Made by a program: the position numbers and the translations under genes
In this document: positions 47,056 through 56,221 of the stretch, one piece after another
How the letters are laid out: the number at the start of each line of letters is the position of its first letter
Position numbering within the stretch: the first letter of the stretch is position 1
Notes under the pieces: generated by a model
Told to the model about the DNA's origin: nothing
The model's input: only the letters and a program-made list of their open reading frames with translations
The model's database searches: none
Source of the DNA: Alcaligenaceae bacterium
GTDB taxonomy: Bacteria; Pseudomonadota; Gammaproteobacteria; Burkholderiales; Burkholderiaceae_B
Direction: 5' to 3'
DNA: 64,000 nt
Assembly: GCA_030538235.1 (NCBI GenBank)
Contig: JAUNUJ010000011.1
Span: forward strand, 23,358-87,357

Positions 47056-48339
47056 CTAACTAATACGCATCACTTTCTCAGCAATCGCGAGTAATTTATC
47101 ATCGCTATGCCGTCTACCCACGATTTGCAGACCTAAAGGGTGTTTTTCTAAATAAAACAAGGGCAGATTAATACTCGTATAGCCAAGGATTTGCCAAGCT
47201 CTACTAAAAAAGGGATTACCTGTCCCTTCGGTTTTCAAAGGAGCAATTCCGGGACTCGCCGGCGCTAAAATAAAATCAATCTGATTAGCATCTAATAATT
47301 CCTCGAGTTGCTCTCCAAGTGCCGCAACTTTGGACTTATTATCCAACCACTGCTGATAGCTCATCGCAAAACCGGATTCGATTAGATCTGCTAACTGTTG
47401 ACTGATTTCACCAGTACTGTATTCGTAAAAAAGATTACGCGCGACTTCGTAGGCCATGATTTTTTTCTGGCACTCGGTTAGTTCACCAAGCAGCTGATCT
47501 AGAGAGACATCCACAAAATCAAAACCATTATCCACCAAGTGCTGTTGAGTGGTAGTCAATTTCTCATAGACTACCGCTTCAGCATCAAATAATTCTTTTG
47601 CAGCAAAGACAGCAAATCTCAAGTCCTCAATAGAATATTTAGTCTGTGGGTGGGGGGATTTGGCATGTTGCAAAACGCGTCGCACCAACTTGATATCGTT
47701 CAGGTGATTTGCAAAAATACCCAACGAATCACATGCTGATGATAAAGGCTGTATATTGCGCAAAGAAAACTCATCACGACTACCCACATAAGCAAAGGTG
47801 CCACAGTAGGATGCCGGTCTAATCACGGAAGCAGCCGTTTGCGTGCCCAAAGCTATCGGCACCATATAATCCGCCACCGCTGCCGCTGAACCACTGGAAG
47901 AACCACCAGGCGTGCGATCCGGGTGATGCGGGTTATTTGTTTTGCCAGGAGAAAAATAAGCAAACTCAGTTGTCACCGTTTTGCCCATCAAAATACCGCC
48001 TGCATTTTTTAAAGCAGTCACACAAGCGGCATCATTTTGAGGGACTCTTTCAGCATAAAGGCTTGACCCCATGGTGGTCGTAATATCTTTAGTATCAATC
48101 ACATCCTTGACTGCAAAAGGTAACCCTTTGAGAATCGATTTATCATAGAATTCCTTCTGGTTTTCGTATTCTTCAATGTAGCTATTAAGGTCAATTAAAT
48201 ACTGCCATGCCTGTACTCTGTCATCGCGAGCATCAATTCGACGATAAAAGTCCTCGACTATCTCAATCACCGTCGCCTGTTTCGTATCAATCAAGCGAAT
48301 GAGTTCTGTTAGGGATTTGTTAAAGAATTGTGTATGCAT
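47056..48339 (-). CDS. Amidase-signature hydrolase in the Rieske/DUF1116 cluster
   Basis: The 427-residue enzyme has the Lys of the triad in LPFAVKDVIDTKDITTTMGS, and the Ser motif in RTPGGSSSGSAAAVADYMVP; the cis-Ser region is ALGTQTAASVIRPASYCGTF, in which the usual GG is replaced by AA (TQTAAS instead of TDTGGS). Such TQTAGS/TQTAAS variants occur in amidases close to AtzF and allophanate-hydrolase-like enzymes. The fold otherwise looks complete, ending in KHPLGLQIVGRRHSDDKLLA. It is the last gene of a leftward cluster with DUF1116, an unknown protein, an SDR, a reductase and a Rieske oxygenase, and likely cleaves an amide in that pathway. Confidence 0.85.
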   Translation of the reverse strand: MHTQFFNKSLTELIRLIDTKQATVIEIVEDFYRRIDARDDRVQAWQYLIDLNSYIEEYENQKEFYDKSILKGLPFAVKDVIDTKDITTTMGSSLYAERVPQNDAACVTALKNAGGILMGKTVTTEFAYFSPGKTNNPHHPDRTPGGSSSGSAAAVADYMVPIALGTQTAASVIRPASYCGTFAYVGSRDEFSLRNIQPLSSACDSLGIFANHLNDIKLVRRVLQHAKSPHPQTKYSIEDLRFAVFAAKELFDAEAVVYEKLTTTQQHLVDNGFDFVDVSLDQLLGELTECQKKIMAYEVARNLFYEYSTGEISQQLADLIESGFAMSYQQWLDNKSKVAALGEQLEELLDANQIDFILAPASPGIAPLKTEGTGNPFFSRAWQILGYTSINLPLFYLEKHPLGLQIVGRRHSDDKLLAIAEKVMRIS

Positions 48340-48359
48340 AATCTCTTCACCCGTAAAAA

Positions 48360-49523
48360 TTACTTCAACTGATTGAGTAAATTCGCATCAACGGCAGCAA
48401 CGCCCCCACCAATACGGCCACTTTCACCACTTTTACTGATCATGCCTAAAACGACTAGAGGACCTTTATCTGTTTGCAAAATTTTGTCGTAATCAGCAAT
48501 CGCCGCTCTACCACCCAACAAAGCCAAGGGTCCCATGGTGAATTCATGGACACGGGTCATATAATCTTCGGGAATAAATTTGATCAAGTTTTTAGCAGTA
48601 AACTGAGCAATATCAAGCACTTGACCTCCTAAGCCCAAGAAGTCCACTAGTGCACTATCACCAATGGCACCGAGGGCTTCCGCTTCTTCTAAACCACTCT
48701 CTTTATTCCCTTTCACTGCAGGGGCTGCAGTGGTTAACCAGACTCCCGGCTGATTAGAAAGCTGTAAACCGAATTCATAGCCATTACCACCCACTTTCGT
48801 AATAAACCTACCCTCTTGAAAATCCTCAAATGAACCAAGAATCAAAGCACTCATAGCCATCCAATAATTTAAAGACCAAGCCATGGCACCTCGTAAGAAA
48901 TCAATGGCGCGCTGATCACTTAAACCCCAAGACTCAATCACTTCCGCTAATATGGCGGAGGCGGCCATGGTACGACCGTGTCCGTCGTCATTTCTTAAGA
49001 GAGATTGCTGCAGGATCGGCGCTAATAACACCGGCTCTTTGAAGTTTGCCGCCAACCAAGCTCCTAACGCCTGATTTAACCACGTTAAATGGTCAATAAC
49101 TGCTTCTTGATAAACACCGACACGAGTGCATAAAGTCATCCCCTCATTAAGCACTGCGTATTTTTTATTATTTGTATTGTGCTTATCAGCAATCTCTAAG
49201 AGGTACATTGAGGGTGTAATCACACCGGCCAAAGGCACAACGGCATCATAGTCTTGAGCCGCAGCCAGCTTGATTTCACCGGCATTGAATAGCGCTTCTG
49301 CACCCTGTTTATCCGCTGCCCAGCCCTCATATTGAATCGCTAAAAGCATTGAATTTTTTACTGCTGCAGGAATCACTTCCCGACAAGTAAATGGTGGGCC
49401 TGCATGTAAAATTAATTTTTCCTCAGCATCGTCAATAATGTCTTTAAGTTGAACTAAGCCAGTCCAGATGGGCTCTATTTTTTGAGCGTTTAATAAAGCC
49501 TCAGATTTTTTTAATGTGGTCAT
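48360..49523 (-). CDS. DUF1116 protein (YlbE/AllG-like)
   Basis: The 387-residue protein matches the pattern of Escherichia coli YlbE (AllG), a subunit of oxamate carbamoyltransferase: KLILHAGPPFTCREVIPAAV, LLAIQYEGWAADKQGAEAL, VVPLAGVITPSMYLLEI, YAVLNEGMTLCTRVGVYQ, and FITKVGGNGYEFGLQLSNQP. The partner FdrA and carbamate kinase genes are not beside it; instead a Rieske oxygenase, reductase, SDR and amidase are. ATG 49523 is chosen with GGAG eight bases upstream, over a GTG three bases earlier. Its reaction here is unknown; carbamoyl transfer or C-N chemistry is a guess from the family. Confidence 0.8.
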   Translation of the reverse strand: MTTLKKSEALLNAQKIEPIWTGLVQLKDIIDDAEEKLILHAGPPFTCREVIPAAVKNSMLLAIQYEGWAADKQGAEALFNAGEIKLAAAQDYDAVVPLAGVITPSMYLLEIADKHNTNNKKYAVLNEGMTLCTRVGVYQEAVIDHLTWLNQALGAWLAANFKEPVLLAPILQQSLLRNDDGHGRTMAASAILAEVIESWGLSDQRAIDFLRGAMAWSLNYWMAMSALILGSFEDFQEGRFITKVGGNGYEFGLQLSNQPGVWLTTAAPAVKGNKESGLEEAEALGAIGDSALVDFLGLGGQVLDIAQFTAKNLIKFIPEDYMTRVHEFTMGPLALLGGRAAIADYDKILQTDKGPLVVLGMISKSGESGRIGGGVAAVDANLLNQLK

Positions 49524-49639
49524 CACTGACTCTCCAAAATTTTTATACTATTTCTATCGCTACAAACAGAAATGGCTATGCATCAATCTCCCGATAAATG
49601 TATAGCCATATCTGCACCTAGGGAATTAGTTAGTCCCGC

Positions 49640-50263
49640 TTAGTCAATCACTCGGACCCACGTTTCACTATTCGCCAAGGCGGCGGATTGGGCACGTGAA
49701 CCGTTAAAATCACGCTCAATAGTCTCACCCTCTAGCGGTGTGCCATTAACTAACACTTGGGCATTTTGAGCTGGATGGAATACGGCCATCATTTCGTGTT
49801 TTTTAGTCTGCGTTTCATGGACCGCTAAATCCACAGGAATCGCCGGCTGACTTAAATCATTCCAATGCAATTCAATACTTAAATCCTCAGACTCTGAACG
49901 CACTGCTTCAACCACGCGTTTAGGGAACTCATTGGTCGTTGTAAATACACCATCAGTAATCACTTTCATCTGATCAAGCGCCACCGCTTTGCGGAATAAA
50001 CCGAAGAAGCGGACAAAATTTTTCACCAAAAAATCGGCTAATTCTTTGTTGTCAGTGACTAAAAGACGTTGAGTATTCTCTGAATCTGTTTCATAGGGAT
50101 TATCTAAAACCAAGATGGCTTTACCCGGTCCGTAATCAGAGCTGGCGATTCTGAAATAAACTGATAAGGAGCTAAAGTCACCATTTGGATCCTTTTTTAA
50201 GTAAATAAATGGGTTATCGCCCGTCCATTCCATCTTGCCTGTCTTAACACCTTGAATCATCAT
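49640..50263 (-). CDS. Conserved-looking protein of unknown function in the oxygenase cluster
   Basis: I do not recognise this 207-residue protein. It seems soluble and beta-rich (GDFSSLSVYFRIASSDYGPG; KAILVLDNPYETDSENTQRL) with a helical middle (NKELADFLVKNFVRFFGLFR) and a C-terminal part (LAVHETQTKKHEMMAVFHPA) with several His residues. No signal peptide or membrane segment. TAGGAG lies six bases before the ATG at 50263. It is between the SDR and DUF1116 genes in a tight leftward set and is probably required for the same pathway. Confidence 0.7.
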   Translation of the reverse strand: MMIQGVKTGKMEWTGDNPFIYLKKDPNGDFSSLSVYFRIASSDYGPGKAILVLDNPYETDSENTQRLLVTDNKELADFLVKNFVRFFGLFRKAVALDQMKVITDGVFTTTNEFPKRVVEAVRSESEDLSIELHWNDLSQPAIPVDLAVHETQTKKHEMMAVFHPAQNAQVLVNGTPLEGETIERDFNGSRAQSAALANSETWVRVID

Positions 50264-50291
50264 CTTCTTCTCCTAAAAAATAGTTATTAAT

Positions 50292-51152
50292 TTATTTATC
50301 CGCATACTCGATGCGCAATTGTTCAAAATCACTACTTGGCTGCCATCCCAGGATGGTTTTTGCCTGTTGATTACTAAAAATCGATGCGCGAGGATTAATT
50401 TGGTAGAGGCGTGGATTTTGAATACTCGGTAGCTCACCGATAATGTCCTGATACCAATCTAAGGTAGCGTTAGGGTGAGAACTATCATCAGCGCTAATAA
50501 AGAACACCCCAAATTTCAAGCCTTCAATTTCAACTGCTGCTTCAAACGCTCTAGCCAAATCCTCAGCCCAGATGTAGTAAAACAACCAATGTCGCTCAGG
50601 ATCATCAACAAATTCGATATACTCTTTGATCGTTTCAGGTAAGACAACAGCAAGAGGTCGTAAACAAATCACTTCCATATCTGTCGCATCGGCAAAAGAC
50701 TTAGCCATTTGTTCCATGATAATCTTGCTAACGCTATAGGCCTGATACGGTTTATTTTCGTGCTGCTCATCCACCGGTAAGTATTGCGGCGTCCAATCTT
50801 TGCGCATCTCAGACAAACCACACGCAGAAATACTGGAGCAGAGAATGACTTTTTTCACCCCAGCATCGCGGCATGCTTGCAATACATGCCAAGTCCCTCT
50901 GACATTAACGTTGATATATTCCTCTTCGGGCGCTTTCCAATCAAAATCAATCGCCGCCAAATGAATGACCGCATCAGCATTTGCCACTGCTTTGCGTACC
51001 GCATCTAAATCCATCACATTAGCTTCAATAAAGGTCACATCATGTTCACTTGCTTTTAAATCAGCCACCACCACTTCGTGGTTTTTCATTAACTGAGCGA
51101 CAACATATTTGCCGACGCGACCGGAACCACCGGTTACTACAACTCTTTTCAT
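50292..51152 (-). CDS. NAD-dependent epimerase/dehydratase (extended SDR)
   Basis: The 286-residue protein has the NAD motif VVVTGGSGRVGKYVVAQL, the strand VIHLAAIDF, and the active-site region with YSVSKIIMEQMAKSF (Tyr-x3-Lys) preceded by a Ser in LCSSISACG. This is an extended-SDR fold as in nucleotide-sugar epimerases and dihydroflavonol-type reductases. In this oxygenase cluster a small-molecule substrate is more likely than a sugar nucleotide. It lies 20 bases after the reductase gene and 28 before the unknown gene. Confidence 0.85.
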   Translation of the reverse strand: MKRVVVTGGSGRVGKYVVAQLMKNHEVVVADLKASEHDVTFIEANVMDLDAVRKAVANADAVIHLAAIDFDWKAPEEEYINVNVRGTWHVLQACRDAGVKKVILCSSISACGLSEMRKDWTPQYLPVDEQHENKPYQAYSVSKIIMEQMAKSFADATDMEVICLRPLAVVLPETIKEYIEFVDDPERHWLFYYIWAEDLARAFEAAVEIEGLKFGVFFISADDSSHPNATLDWYQDIIGELPSIQNPRLYQINPRASIFSNQQAKTILGWQPSSDFEQLRIEYADK

Positions 51153-51172
51153 TCTTTACCTTTGAATATTAT

Positions 51173-52156
51173 TTAGATATCTAAAACCAACTCGTCAGAT
51201 ATTGCTCTGGACACGCACAACATCATGGTTTCATTGGATGCCCTTTCATCTTCTGATAACACGTGATCACGATGATCCGGCAGACCACTAATTACCACGG
51301 TTTCACAGGTACCGCAGGTACCGTTACGGCAAGAACATTTGATGCGTACACCCTCTTTTTTAAGCGCTTCTAAAATGCTCTCATTAGCCGGCACTTCGAT
51401 TGTTCTACCGCTACGACTTAAGGTCACGATAATCGGTTTCTCGCTATCCTCATCAACAACTGGTGCTTCAACCTTAAAGCGTTCCAACACCAACTGCCAT
51501 TTCACTTCGTTTTGGGATTGATGAATTGTTTCAAGTGCATCTAATAAACTCTGCGGACCGCATGAATAAACCACGGAGTTATCCGGCAACGTATCCAATT
51601 TGTCTTTGAGCAGATAAGTACCTTTTTCACTAGAAGCATGAACTGTCACCCGTTGTGGATCAATGGCTTTAATTTGTTCTAAAAAGATAAAATCTTCATT
51701 GCTTCGTGCTAAATACAGCAAATGCCAATCCAAGCCCGCCTCTTTTGCTTGTGCAATCATCGCGTAAATGGGTGTGATACCAATACCACCGGCAATAAAT
51801 TGACAAAAATCACCACCCTTAAATGCAAAGTGATTTTTTGGCTCACTGACGGTAATCACATCACCCTCTTGCAATATTTCATGGATAAAACGAGAACCAC
51901 CACGACTGTCATCGTCTTTTAGAACAGCAATCTCCCAAGTCTGCAAATTTTTTGTATCACCGCATAAGGAGTATTGTCGATAGCATTTCTCATCATCCTC
52001 AGGAAAACCGGGAATATCTAAAGTCAACTCAATATGCGCCCCCGGTTCCCAACTCGGCAAATCAACGCCATCGGTTGCTGCCAAAGTTAGGCCCACGACT
52101 CTTTGGGATAATTGTGTTTTCTTTAAAATACAAGCCTGAATTGTATTGCTCTGCAT
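51173..52156 (-). CDS. Rieske-oxygenase reductase, VanB/PDR type (FMN and 2Fe-2S)
   Basis: The 327-residue protein carries electrons from NAD(P)H to the neighbouring oxygenase. Order: flavin domain (GAHIELTLDIPG; YRQYSLCGD), NAD(P)-binding domain (FIAGGIGITPIYAMI; VYSCGPQSLLDAL) and a C-terminal plant-type 2Fe-2S domain with IKCSCRNGTCGTCETVV and MMLCVSRA, all four cysteines present. This is the PDR/VanB arrangement. ATG 52156 is preferred since AAGGAG lies seven bases before it; an earlier in-frame ATG lacks a site. Confidence 0.92.
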   Translation of the reverse strand: MQSNTIQACILKKTQLSQRVVGLTLAATDGVDLPSWEPGAHIELTLDIPGFPEDDEKCYRQYSLCGDTKNLQTWEIAVLKDDDSRGGSRFIHEILQEGDVITVSEPKNHFAFKGGDFCQFIAGGIGITPIYAMIAQAKEAGLDWHLLYLARSNEDFIFLEQIKAIDPQRVTVHASSEKGTYLLKDKLDTLPDNSVVYSCGPQSLLDALETIHQSQNEVKWQLVLERFKVEAPVVDEDSEKPIIVTLSRSGRTIEVPANESILEALKKEGVRIKCSCRNGTCGTCETVVISGLPDHRDHVLSEDERASNETMMLCVSRAISDELVLDI

Positions 52157-52186
52157 CGCTATACTCCTTTCGCTACTCAACTTAAA

Positions 52187-53410
52187 TTAAGCAACCACTT
52201 TTAAGTTAATTTTTGGTTGACCATTTTTCACGCGGTCATCTTCAGTTCGGTATTGTTCAATTAACCACTTTTGTAAGCGCTTAATCACGATTTCATCATC
52301 CGTCAAACGGCCACGACTGGCAAAACTGGACTGCATGCCCATTTGTGAACGACGCCATGCAAATAAGTCTTCAATCATTACTTGATATAAATCGTCATGC
52401 TCTTGAATAAATTTCTCCTGATGGTCTTCACGTTGCAGAGTAGACTCAGGGTATAACCATGAAACGCCATAATTTGACTGAGTCGCGCTCTTTGGTAACC
52501 ATAAAAAGTACTTAACTTTGTCCGGCATTGCCACAATTAATAAGTTCGGAGCAACTGTAATATAAGAAAGCTGCGTACGCTCTTCATCGGTCAAGCCCTC
52601 TAATGGCGGCTGTAAAATGGATTTAGTATGAGTGGGTGCCGCGTCTTTATGCGATGAAATTAGGCGATAAGATACGATGCCTTTTTCAACCTCATTAAAG
52701 TCTACGCTTTCATCAACGGTTTCCGGACTAATGTCATACATATCGCCCCAGCTGGATGCATGCAGATAAACGCAGTGATAACACTCATCGTTAAAAATCT
52801 TCCAGTTCCAATCAAATGGCTCCATCTTTAACGGTTCAGCCGAACGCAATTCAGACATTTTATAATTTGCTAATTTCTCACCCAAGGCACCCAAACGCTC
52901 ATTTAAATCTGGCGCTGTGGTGTCGTAGTTAATAAAGATAAAACCTTCCCACACATCGGTACGGATTTTAGGTAAACAAACACTCTTAGGATCGAAATCG
53001 GTATCGCGGTCAGTCAAACCCGGGGCTGAGACAAGCTCACCTTCCATGTTATAAATCCACGCATGTAATGGACATGAAATACGACGTACATTGCCCTGAC
53101 CTTCTAACAACAACATGTTTCTGTGACGGCATACATTTGAAAGCACATTAATTTTGCCTTCACGATTGCGAATGGCAAATAATTGATCGCCACCTACTTC
53201 AAAGGTAAAGAAGTCACCGGAATTAGGAATATCGGTTTCACGACCAATACAAAACCACTGACTCTTCCAAACCGCATTTAATTCAAAATCAAAGAAATCT
53301 TGATCGGTAAAACACTCAGCCGGTAAGGCATAAACAGTATCGCTCTCTTGTTGGATATAGCTCTTATCGAATTCCTCAATCGCGATAGGGGAACGTAAAT
53401 CTTGTTTCAT
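52187..53410 (-). CDS. Rieske-type ring-hydroxylating/demethylating oxygenase, alpha subunit
   Basis: The protein (407 residues from ATG 53410, with GGAG six bases upstream; a further ATG twelve bases earlier lacks a site) holds a Rieske cluster motif C-x-H-x16-C-x2-H (NVCRHRNMLLLEGQGNVRRI then SCPLHAW) and mononuclear iron ligands in NDECYHCVYLHAS with an acid near the C-terminal DDLYQVMIEDL. This alpha-only design resembles oxygenases of small polar or quaternary amine substrates and of VanA/GbcA-like demethylases as well as aromatic dioxygenases. No beta subunit is nearby. The substrate is unknown. Confidence 0.9.
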   Translation of the reverse strand: MKQDLRSPIAIEEFDKSYIQQESDTVYALPAECFTDQDFFDFELNAVWKSQWFCIGRETDIPNSGDFFTFEVGGDQLFAIRNREGKINVLSNVCRHRNMLLLEGQGNVRRISCPLHAWIYNMEGELVSAPGLTDRDTDFDPKSVCLPKIRTDVWEGFIFINYDTTAPDLNERLGALGEKLANYKMSELRSAEPLKMEPFDWNWKIFNDECYHCVYLHASSWGDMYDISPETVDESVDFNEVEKGIVSYRLISSHKDAAPTHTKSILQPPLEGLTDEERTQLSYITVAPNLLIVAMPDKVKYFLWLPKSATQSNYGVSWLYPESTLQREDHQEKFIQEHDDLYQVMIEDLFAWRRSQMGMQSSFASRGRLTDDEIVIKRLQKWLIEQYRTEDDRVKNGQPKINLKVVA

Positions 53411-53686
53411 CATTGTCTCCATTTAAAAAGAAAATTCGTTGATTTCTCTTTCAACATGGCTTCCATGATGCAACAAGACAAAGTAATTGAAAACTGAATA
53501 GAATTAACTTAGCGTTGAGATTTTCTAAATGATAGGGTTTTTGCTAATAATCGTATTTAGACCTAAGAAAACACCAAAATCCGCATATAACATAGAGACT
53601 TACAGGCACAAGGTAATTTTTAAACAATAAAAGAGCAAACTGAATATCAGATCACTCTTTATTTAAAAATCCTTAATTGAAAATAA

Positions 53687-54574
53687 CTAACCGATGGATT
53701 TTAACCATTCAACAAAAAACTTAGCTTGTTCGTTGAGCTCTTTATCCTTTGGATAAGCTAAAAAATAGGCATACTCTTCTAAGCAGATCTGAGGAAACAA
53801 CAACAGCAACTCGCCCTTTTCTATGAACTCCTTAAGCAAGGTCGGACAACTTAGCATAACCCCCTGTCCTGCAAGCACCGCCTTTAGGCGAACATTGGTG
53901 TCGTCAATATTAAAAGACTGTCTAACTGAAGCCGGTTTACCATCAGCTTTTAGAAACCACTCATCCCAAGCCAATAAACCTTCATCGTGAATTAACGTCA
54001 ACGCTCTTAAGTCATCAGGCGTTTGAATAGGACCGTGCTTTTCAACAAAAGCAGGGGTACATACCGGCGTCAGATCGCCTGGCACCACTTGATGTGTGAT
54101 TAATTGTGGCCAAGATTTAACCTTACCCCAAATAATTGCGAAGTCAATATTGTCTCTGGAGAAATCGGGCGCCTGCAGGTTATGAATCAAACTGACCTGT
54201 ATATTCGGGTGTTCAAACCACAAATCACCCAACACCTTGGTAAACCACATCGTTGAGACAAAAGGACGCAAGGAAATCGTTACTCTTGAACGACCATAGG
54301 GCATCCGCACATCAGCTAAGGCCTGAGCAATTTCTGCAAATGGACGTTCTAGCTTTGAAAATAAAAAGCGGCCCTCTTCTGTCAACTCGACATTTCGATT
54401 CTTTCTGAGGAAAAGCTTGCAGCCAAGATACTCCTCTAACCACTTAATTTGGTGGCTAATAGCCGAAGGTGAAACTAATAAATCCTCAGAAGCTTGTCGA
54501 AAATTCAGCCTTTGTGCAGCCACGGTAAAAGTTCTTAACGCATTCAGCGCCGGCAGCTGTAGAAAATTACTCAT
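53687..54574 (-). CDS. LysR-family regulator (GcvA-like)
   Basis: The 295-residue protein has an N-terminal winged helix (LNALRTFTVAAQRLNFRQAS; LLVSPSAISHQIKWLEEYLG) followed by the GcvA-like LFLRKNRNVELTEEGRFLF and an effector-binding domain (VRLKAVLAGQGVMLSCPTLL). Its first eight bases overlap the glyoxalase gene. It lies 265 bases from the oxygenase gene in the same orientation, downstream of the likely promoter, and might control the oxygenase operon. Confidence 0.9.
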   Translation of the reverse strand: MSNFLQLPALNALRTFTVAAQRLNFRQASEDLLVSPSAISHQIKWLEEYLGCKLFLRKNRNVELTEEGRFLFSKLERPFAEIAQALADVRMPYGRSRVTISLRPFVSTMWFTKVLGDLWFEHPNIQVSLIHNLQAPDFSRDNIDFAIIWGKVKSWPQLITHQVVPGDLTPVCTPAFVEKHGPIQTPDDLRALTLIHDEGLLAWDEWFLKADGKPASVRQSFNIDDTNVRLKAVLAGQGVMLSCPTLLKEFIEKGELLLLFPQICLEEYAYFLAYPKDKELNEQAKFFVEWLKSIG

Positions 54575-54980
54575 GATCTTTTAGCGGTTCTACTAGCTCA
54601 ATGAGATTTTCCTCAAAATCATAAATAAAAGCTAACATACGCGTACCGTGGTTCATTACTTTAGGTGGGGTTTTGATAACGACACCTTTGGACTCCAGAT
54701 AAGCACAAGCCTCTCGGACATTATCCACCATCAGGGCCAGATGACCGAAGCTTTCTCCCTTGGGATAGGGCTCTTCTCGATCCCAGTTATAGGTCAACTC
54801 AATGGCCGTCGTCTCACCGGGAAAAGCTAAAAAAGTATTGGTAAAACGACCGGACTCATACTCTCGTTGTCGCGTAATCTGCATACCAAGGATGTCTCTA
54901 TAAAATGCCAAAGCTCGGTTTTGATCTAGCACTCTAAGCATAATATGGTTAAAACTAAAACCGGGATTATTTAAAGACAT
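54567..54980 (-). CDS. gloA: Glyoxalase I (lactoylglutathione lyase)
   Basis: GloA converts the methylglyoxal-glutathione hemithioacetal to S-lactoylglutathione. The 137-residue protein has the VOC repeats with metal ligands FNHIMLRVLDQNRALAFYRD (His), TTAIELTYNWD (Glu), FGHLALMVDNVREACAYLES (His) and FIYDFEENLIELVE (Glu), which is the Ni-type short form. It overlaps the LysR gene by eight bases; a leftward cluster with two LysR genes surrounds it. Confidence 0.92.
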   Translation of the reverse strand: MSLNNPGFSFNHIMLRVLDQNRALAFYRDILGMQITRQREYESGRFTNTFLAFPGETTAIELTYNWDREEPYPKGESFGHLALMVDNVREACAYLESKGVVIKTPPKVMNHGTRMLAFIYDFEENLIELVEPLKDHE

Positions 54981-54994
54981 TTTCTTCTCCTAAA

Positions 54995-55918
54995 TTAAAG
55001 ATTTGATTTGTTTTGTATTTGCTTTGCGAATTCTAAAAAATATGGCAGAGATGGATTGTTGTTTTCCTGATTCCACATCAAACTGATATAAGCAATTGGC
55101 ATATGTTCCGAAAGCTCGACTGCCACCGGCACTAAATCACTATGCATAAACTTACTAAGCGAGCGTGACAAAAGTGCAGCACAGTTTTTAACCGCAGCCA
55201 TGCTCATAATGCCACTCACAGAACTTGCTTCCGCCTCGATGATTGGTTTTGTACCGGCATGTTCAAACAATTCAAAAAAATACTTTCGCCAAATACGCCA
55301 CTCATTGCTCGTACCAATCACAAAATGCTCATCTCTAAGCTCTTCCAGTCTTAGTCGCTCTCGATTTGCAAAAGGATGATTTTTGGGTAATAACAAGATA
55401 GGTTCATCAACAATCAAGGGAATACTATTAAGCAACTCATGTTCTTCAACCCCTGTATAAGAAAAACCAAAACCAATATCAATCTGGTCTTTTTGCAGTG
55501 CAGTGATCTGATCCTGAGTCGTCATAAAAATCATCTCGGTTTTAATGCTCGGATACTCACGCTTCAACTCTTCTATAAAGGTGGGCAAATGATCTTGAAC
55601 AGCAAAATCGTTATAAGCGATTTTCAAATAACCCATCATCCCTGAACTGCTTTCTTGGGCAAACATAATCGCCCTATCCAGATGAACAAAGACTTTTTCA
55701 ACTTCTAATAAAAAAAACTCGCCCGCTTTGCTTAAACGAACGTGACGCGTACTTCGATCAAATAACTCCACCTCAAGAGCATCCTCAAGGGCTTTAATCG
55801 TACGTGATAAACCCGGTTGAGTAATATGCAAGATTGCTGCCGCTTTTCTAAAATGCAAATGCTCGGCAACAACCATAAAGGCCCGTAAATGATGTAAGTC
55901 AAAATGATATGGGCTCAT
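54995..55918 (-). CDS. LysR-family regulator
   Basis: The 307-residue protein has the N-terminal DNA-binding domain (LHHLRAFMVVAEHLHFRKAA; LHITQPGLSRTIKALEDAL; LFDRSTRHVRLSKAGEFF) and a typical effector domain (FVIGTSNEWRIWRKYFFELF). It is divergently oriented to the MFS transporter gene at 56222 with 303 bases between, the classical arrangement for a LysR regulator of an importer. It could also act on the glyoxalase gene, which lies 14 bases downstream on the same strand. Confidence 0.9.
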   Translation of the reverse strand: MSPYHFDLHHLRAFMVVAEHLHFRKAAAILHITQPGLSRTIKALEDALEVELFDRSTRHVRLSKAGEFFLLEVEKVFVHLDRAIMFAQESSSGMMGYLKIAYNDFAVQDHLPTFIEELKREYPSIKTEMIFMTTQDQITALQKDQIDIGFGFSYTGVEEHELLNSIPLIVDEPILLLPKNHPFANRERLRLEELRDEHFVIGTSNEWRIWRKYFFELFEHAGTKPIIEAEASSVSGIMSMAAVKNCAALLSRSLSKFMHSDLVPVAVELSEHMPIAYISLMWNQENNNPSLPYFLEFAKQIQNKSNL

Positions 55919-56221
55919 AATATAAATACTGAAAAAGAAAAAACAATATCACATTAATACCAAAATTGATATCAATAAGAGCGAAGTTGTTAATAGACAA
56001 GATGATGTGTGCGTATTAACTTTATAGTTACACGCAAATGAAACACTTTCGTAGAAATCAGTGCTTTGTTGGCGTAGTATTTACTCTCGCTGCGAACGAA
56101 GCAAATACTAAAAAGAAAAGAAAATATAATGATTTAAAGGTGATTCTAACAAATAAATTGCTGATGTCAAATAGCAATCATCAATTTAATTTGATCTAGA
56201 TCATAAAAAATAGGAGACAAA
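55919..56221. other. Divergent control region of lysR and the MFS gene
   Basis: No gene. It is AT-rich. TAGGAGACAAA before ATG 56222 is the ribosome-binding site of the transporter gene. Short inverted repeats such as ATTTGATC/GATCATAAA near 56195 may be the regulator's site (LysR sites are T-N11-A), but no single match stands out. Confidence 0.4.
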
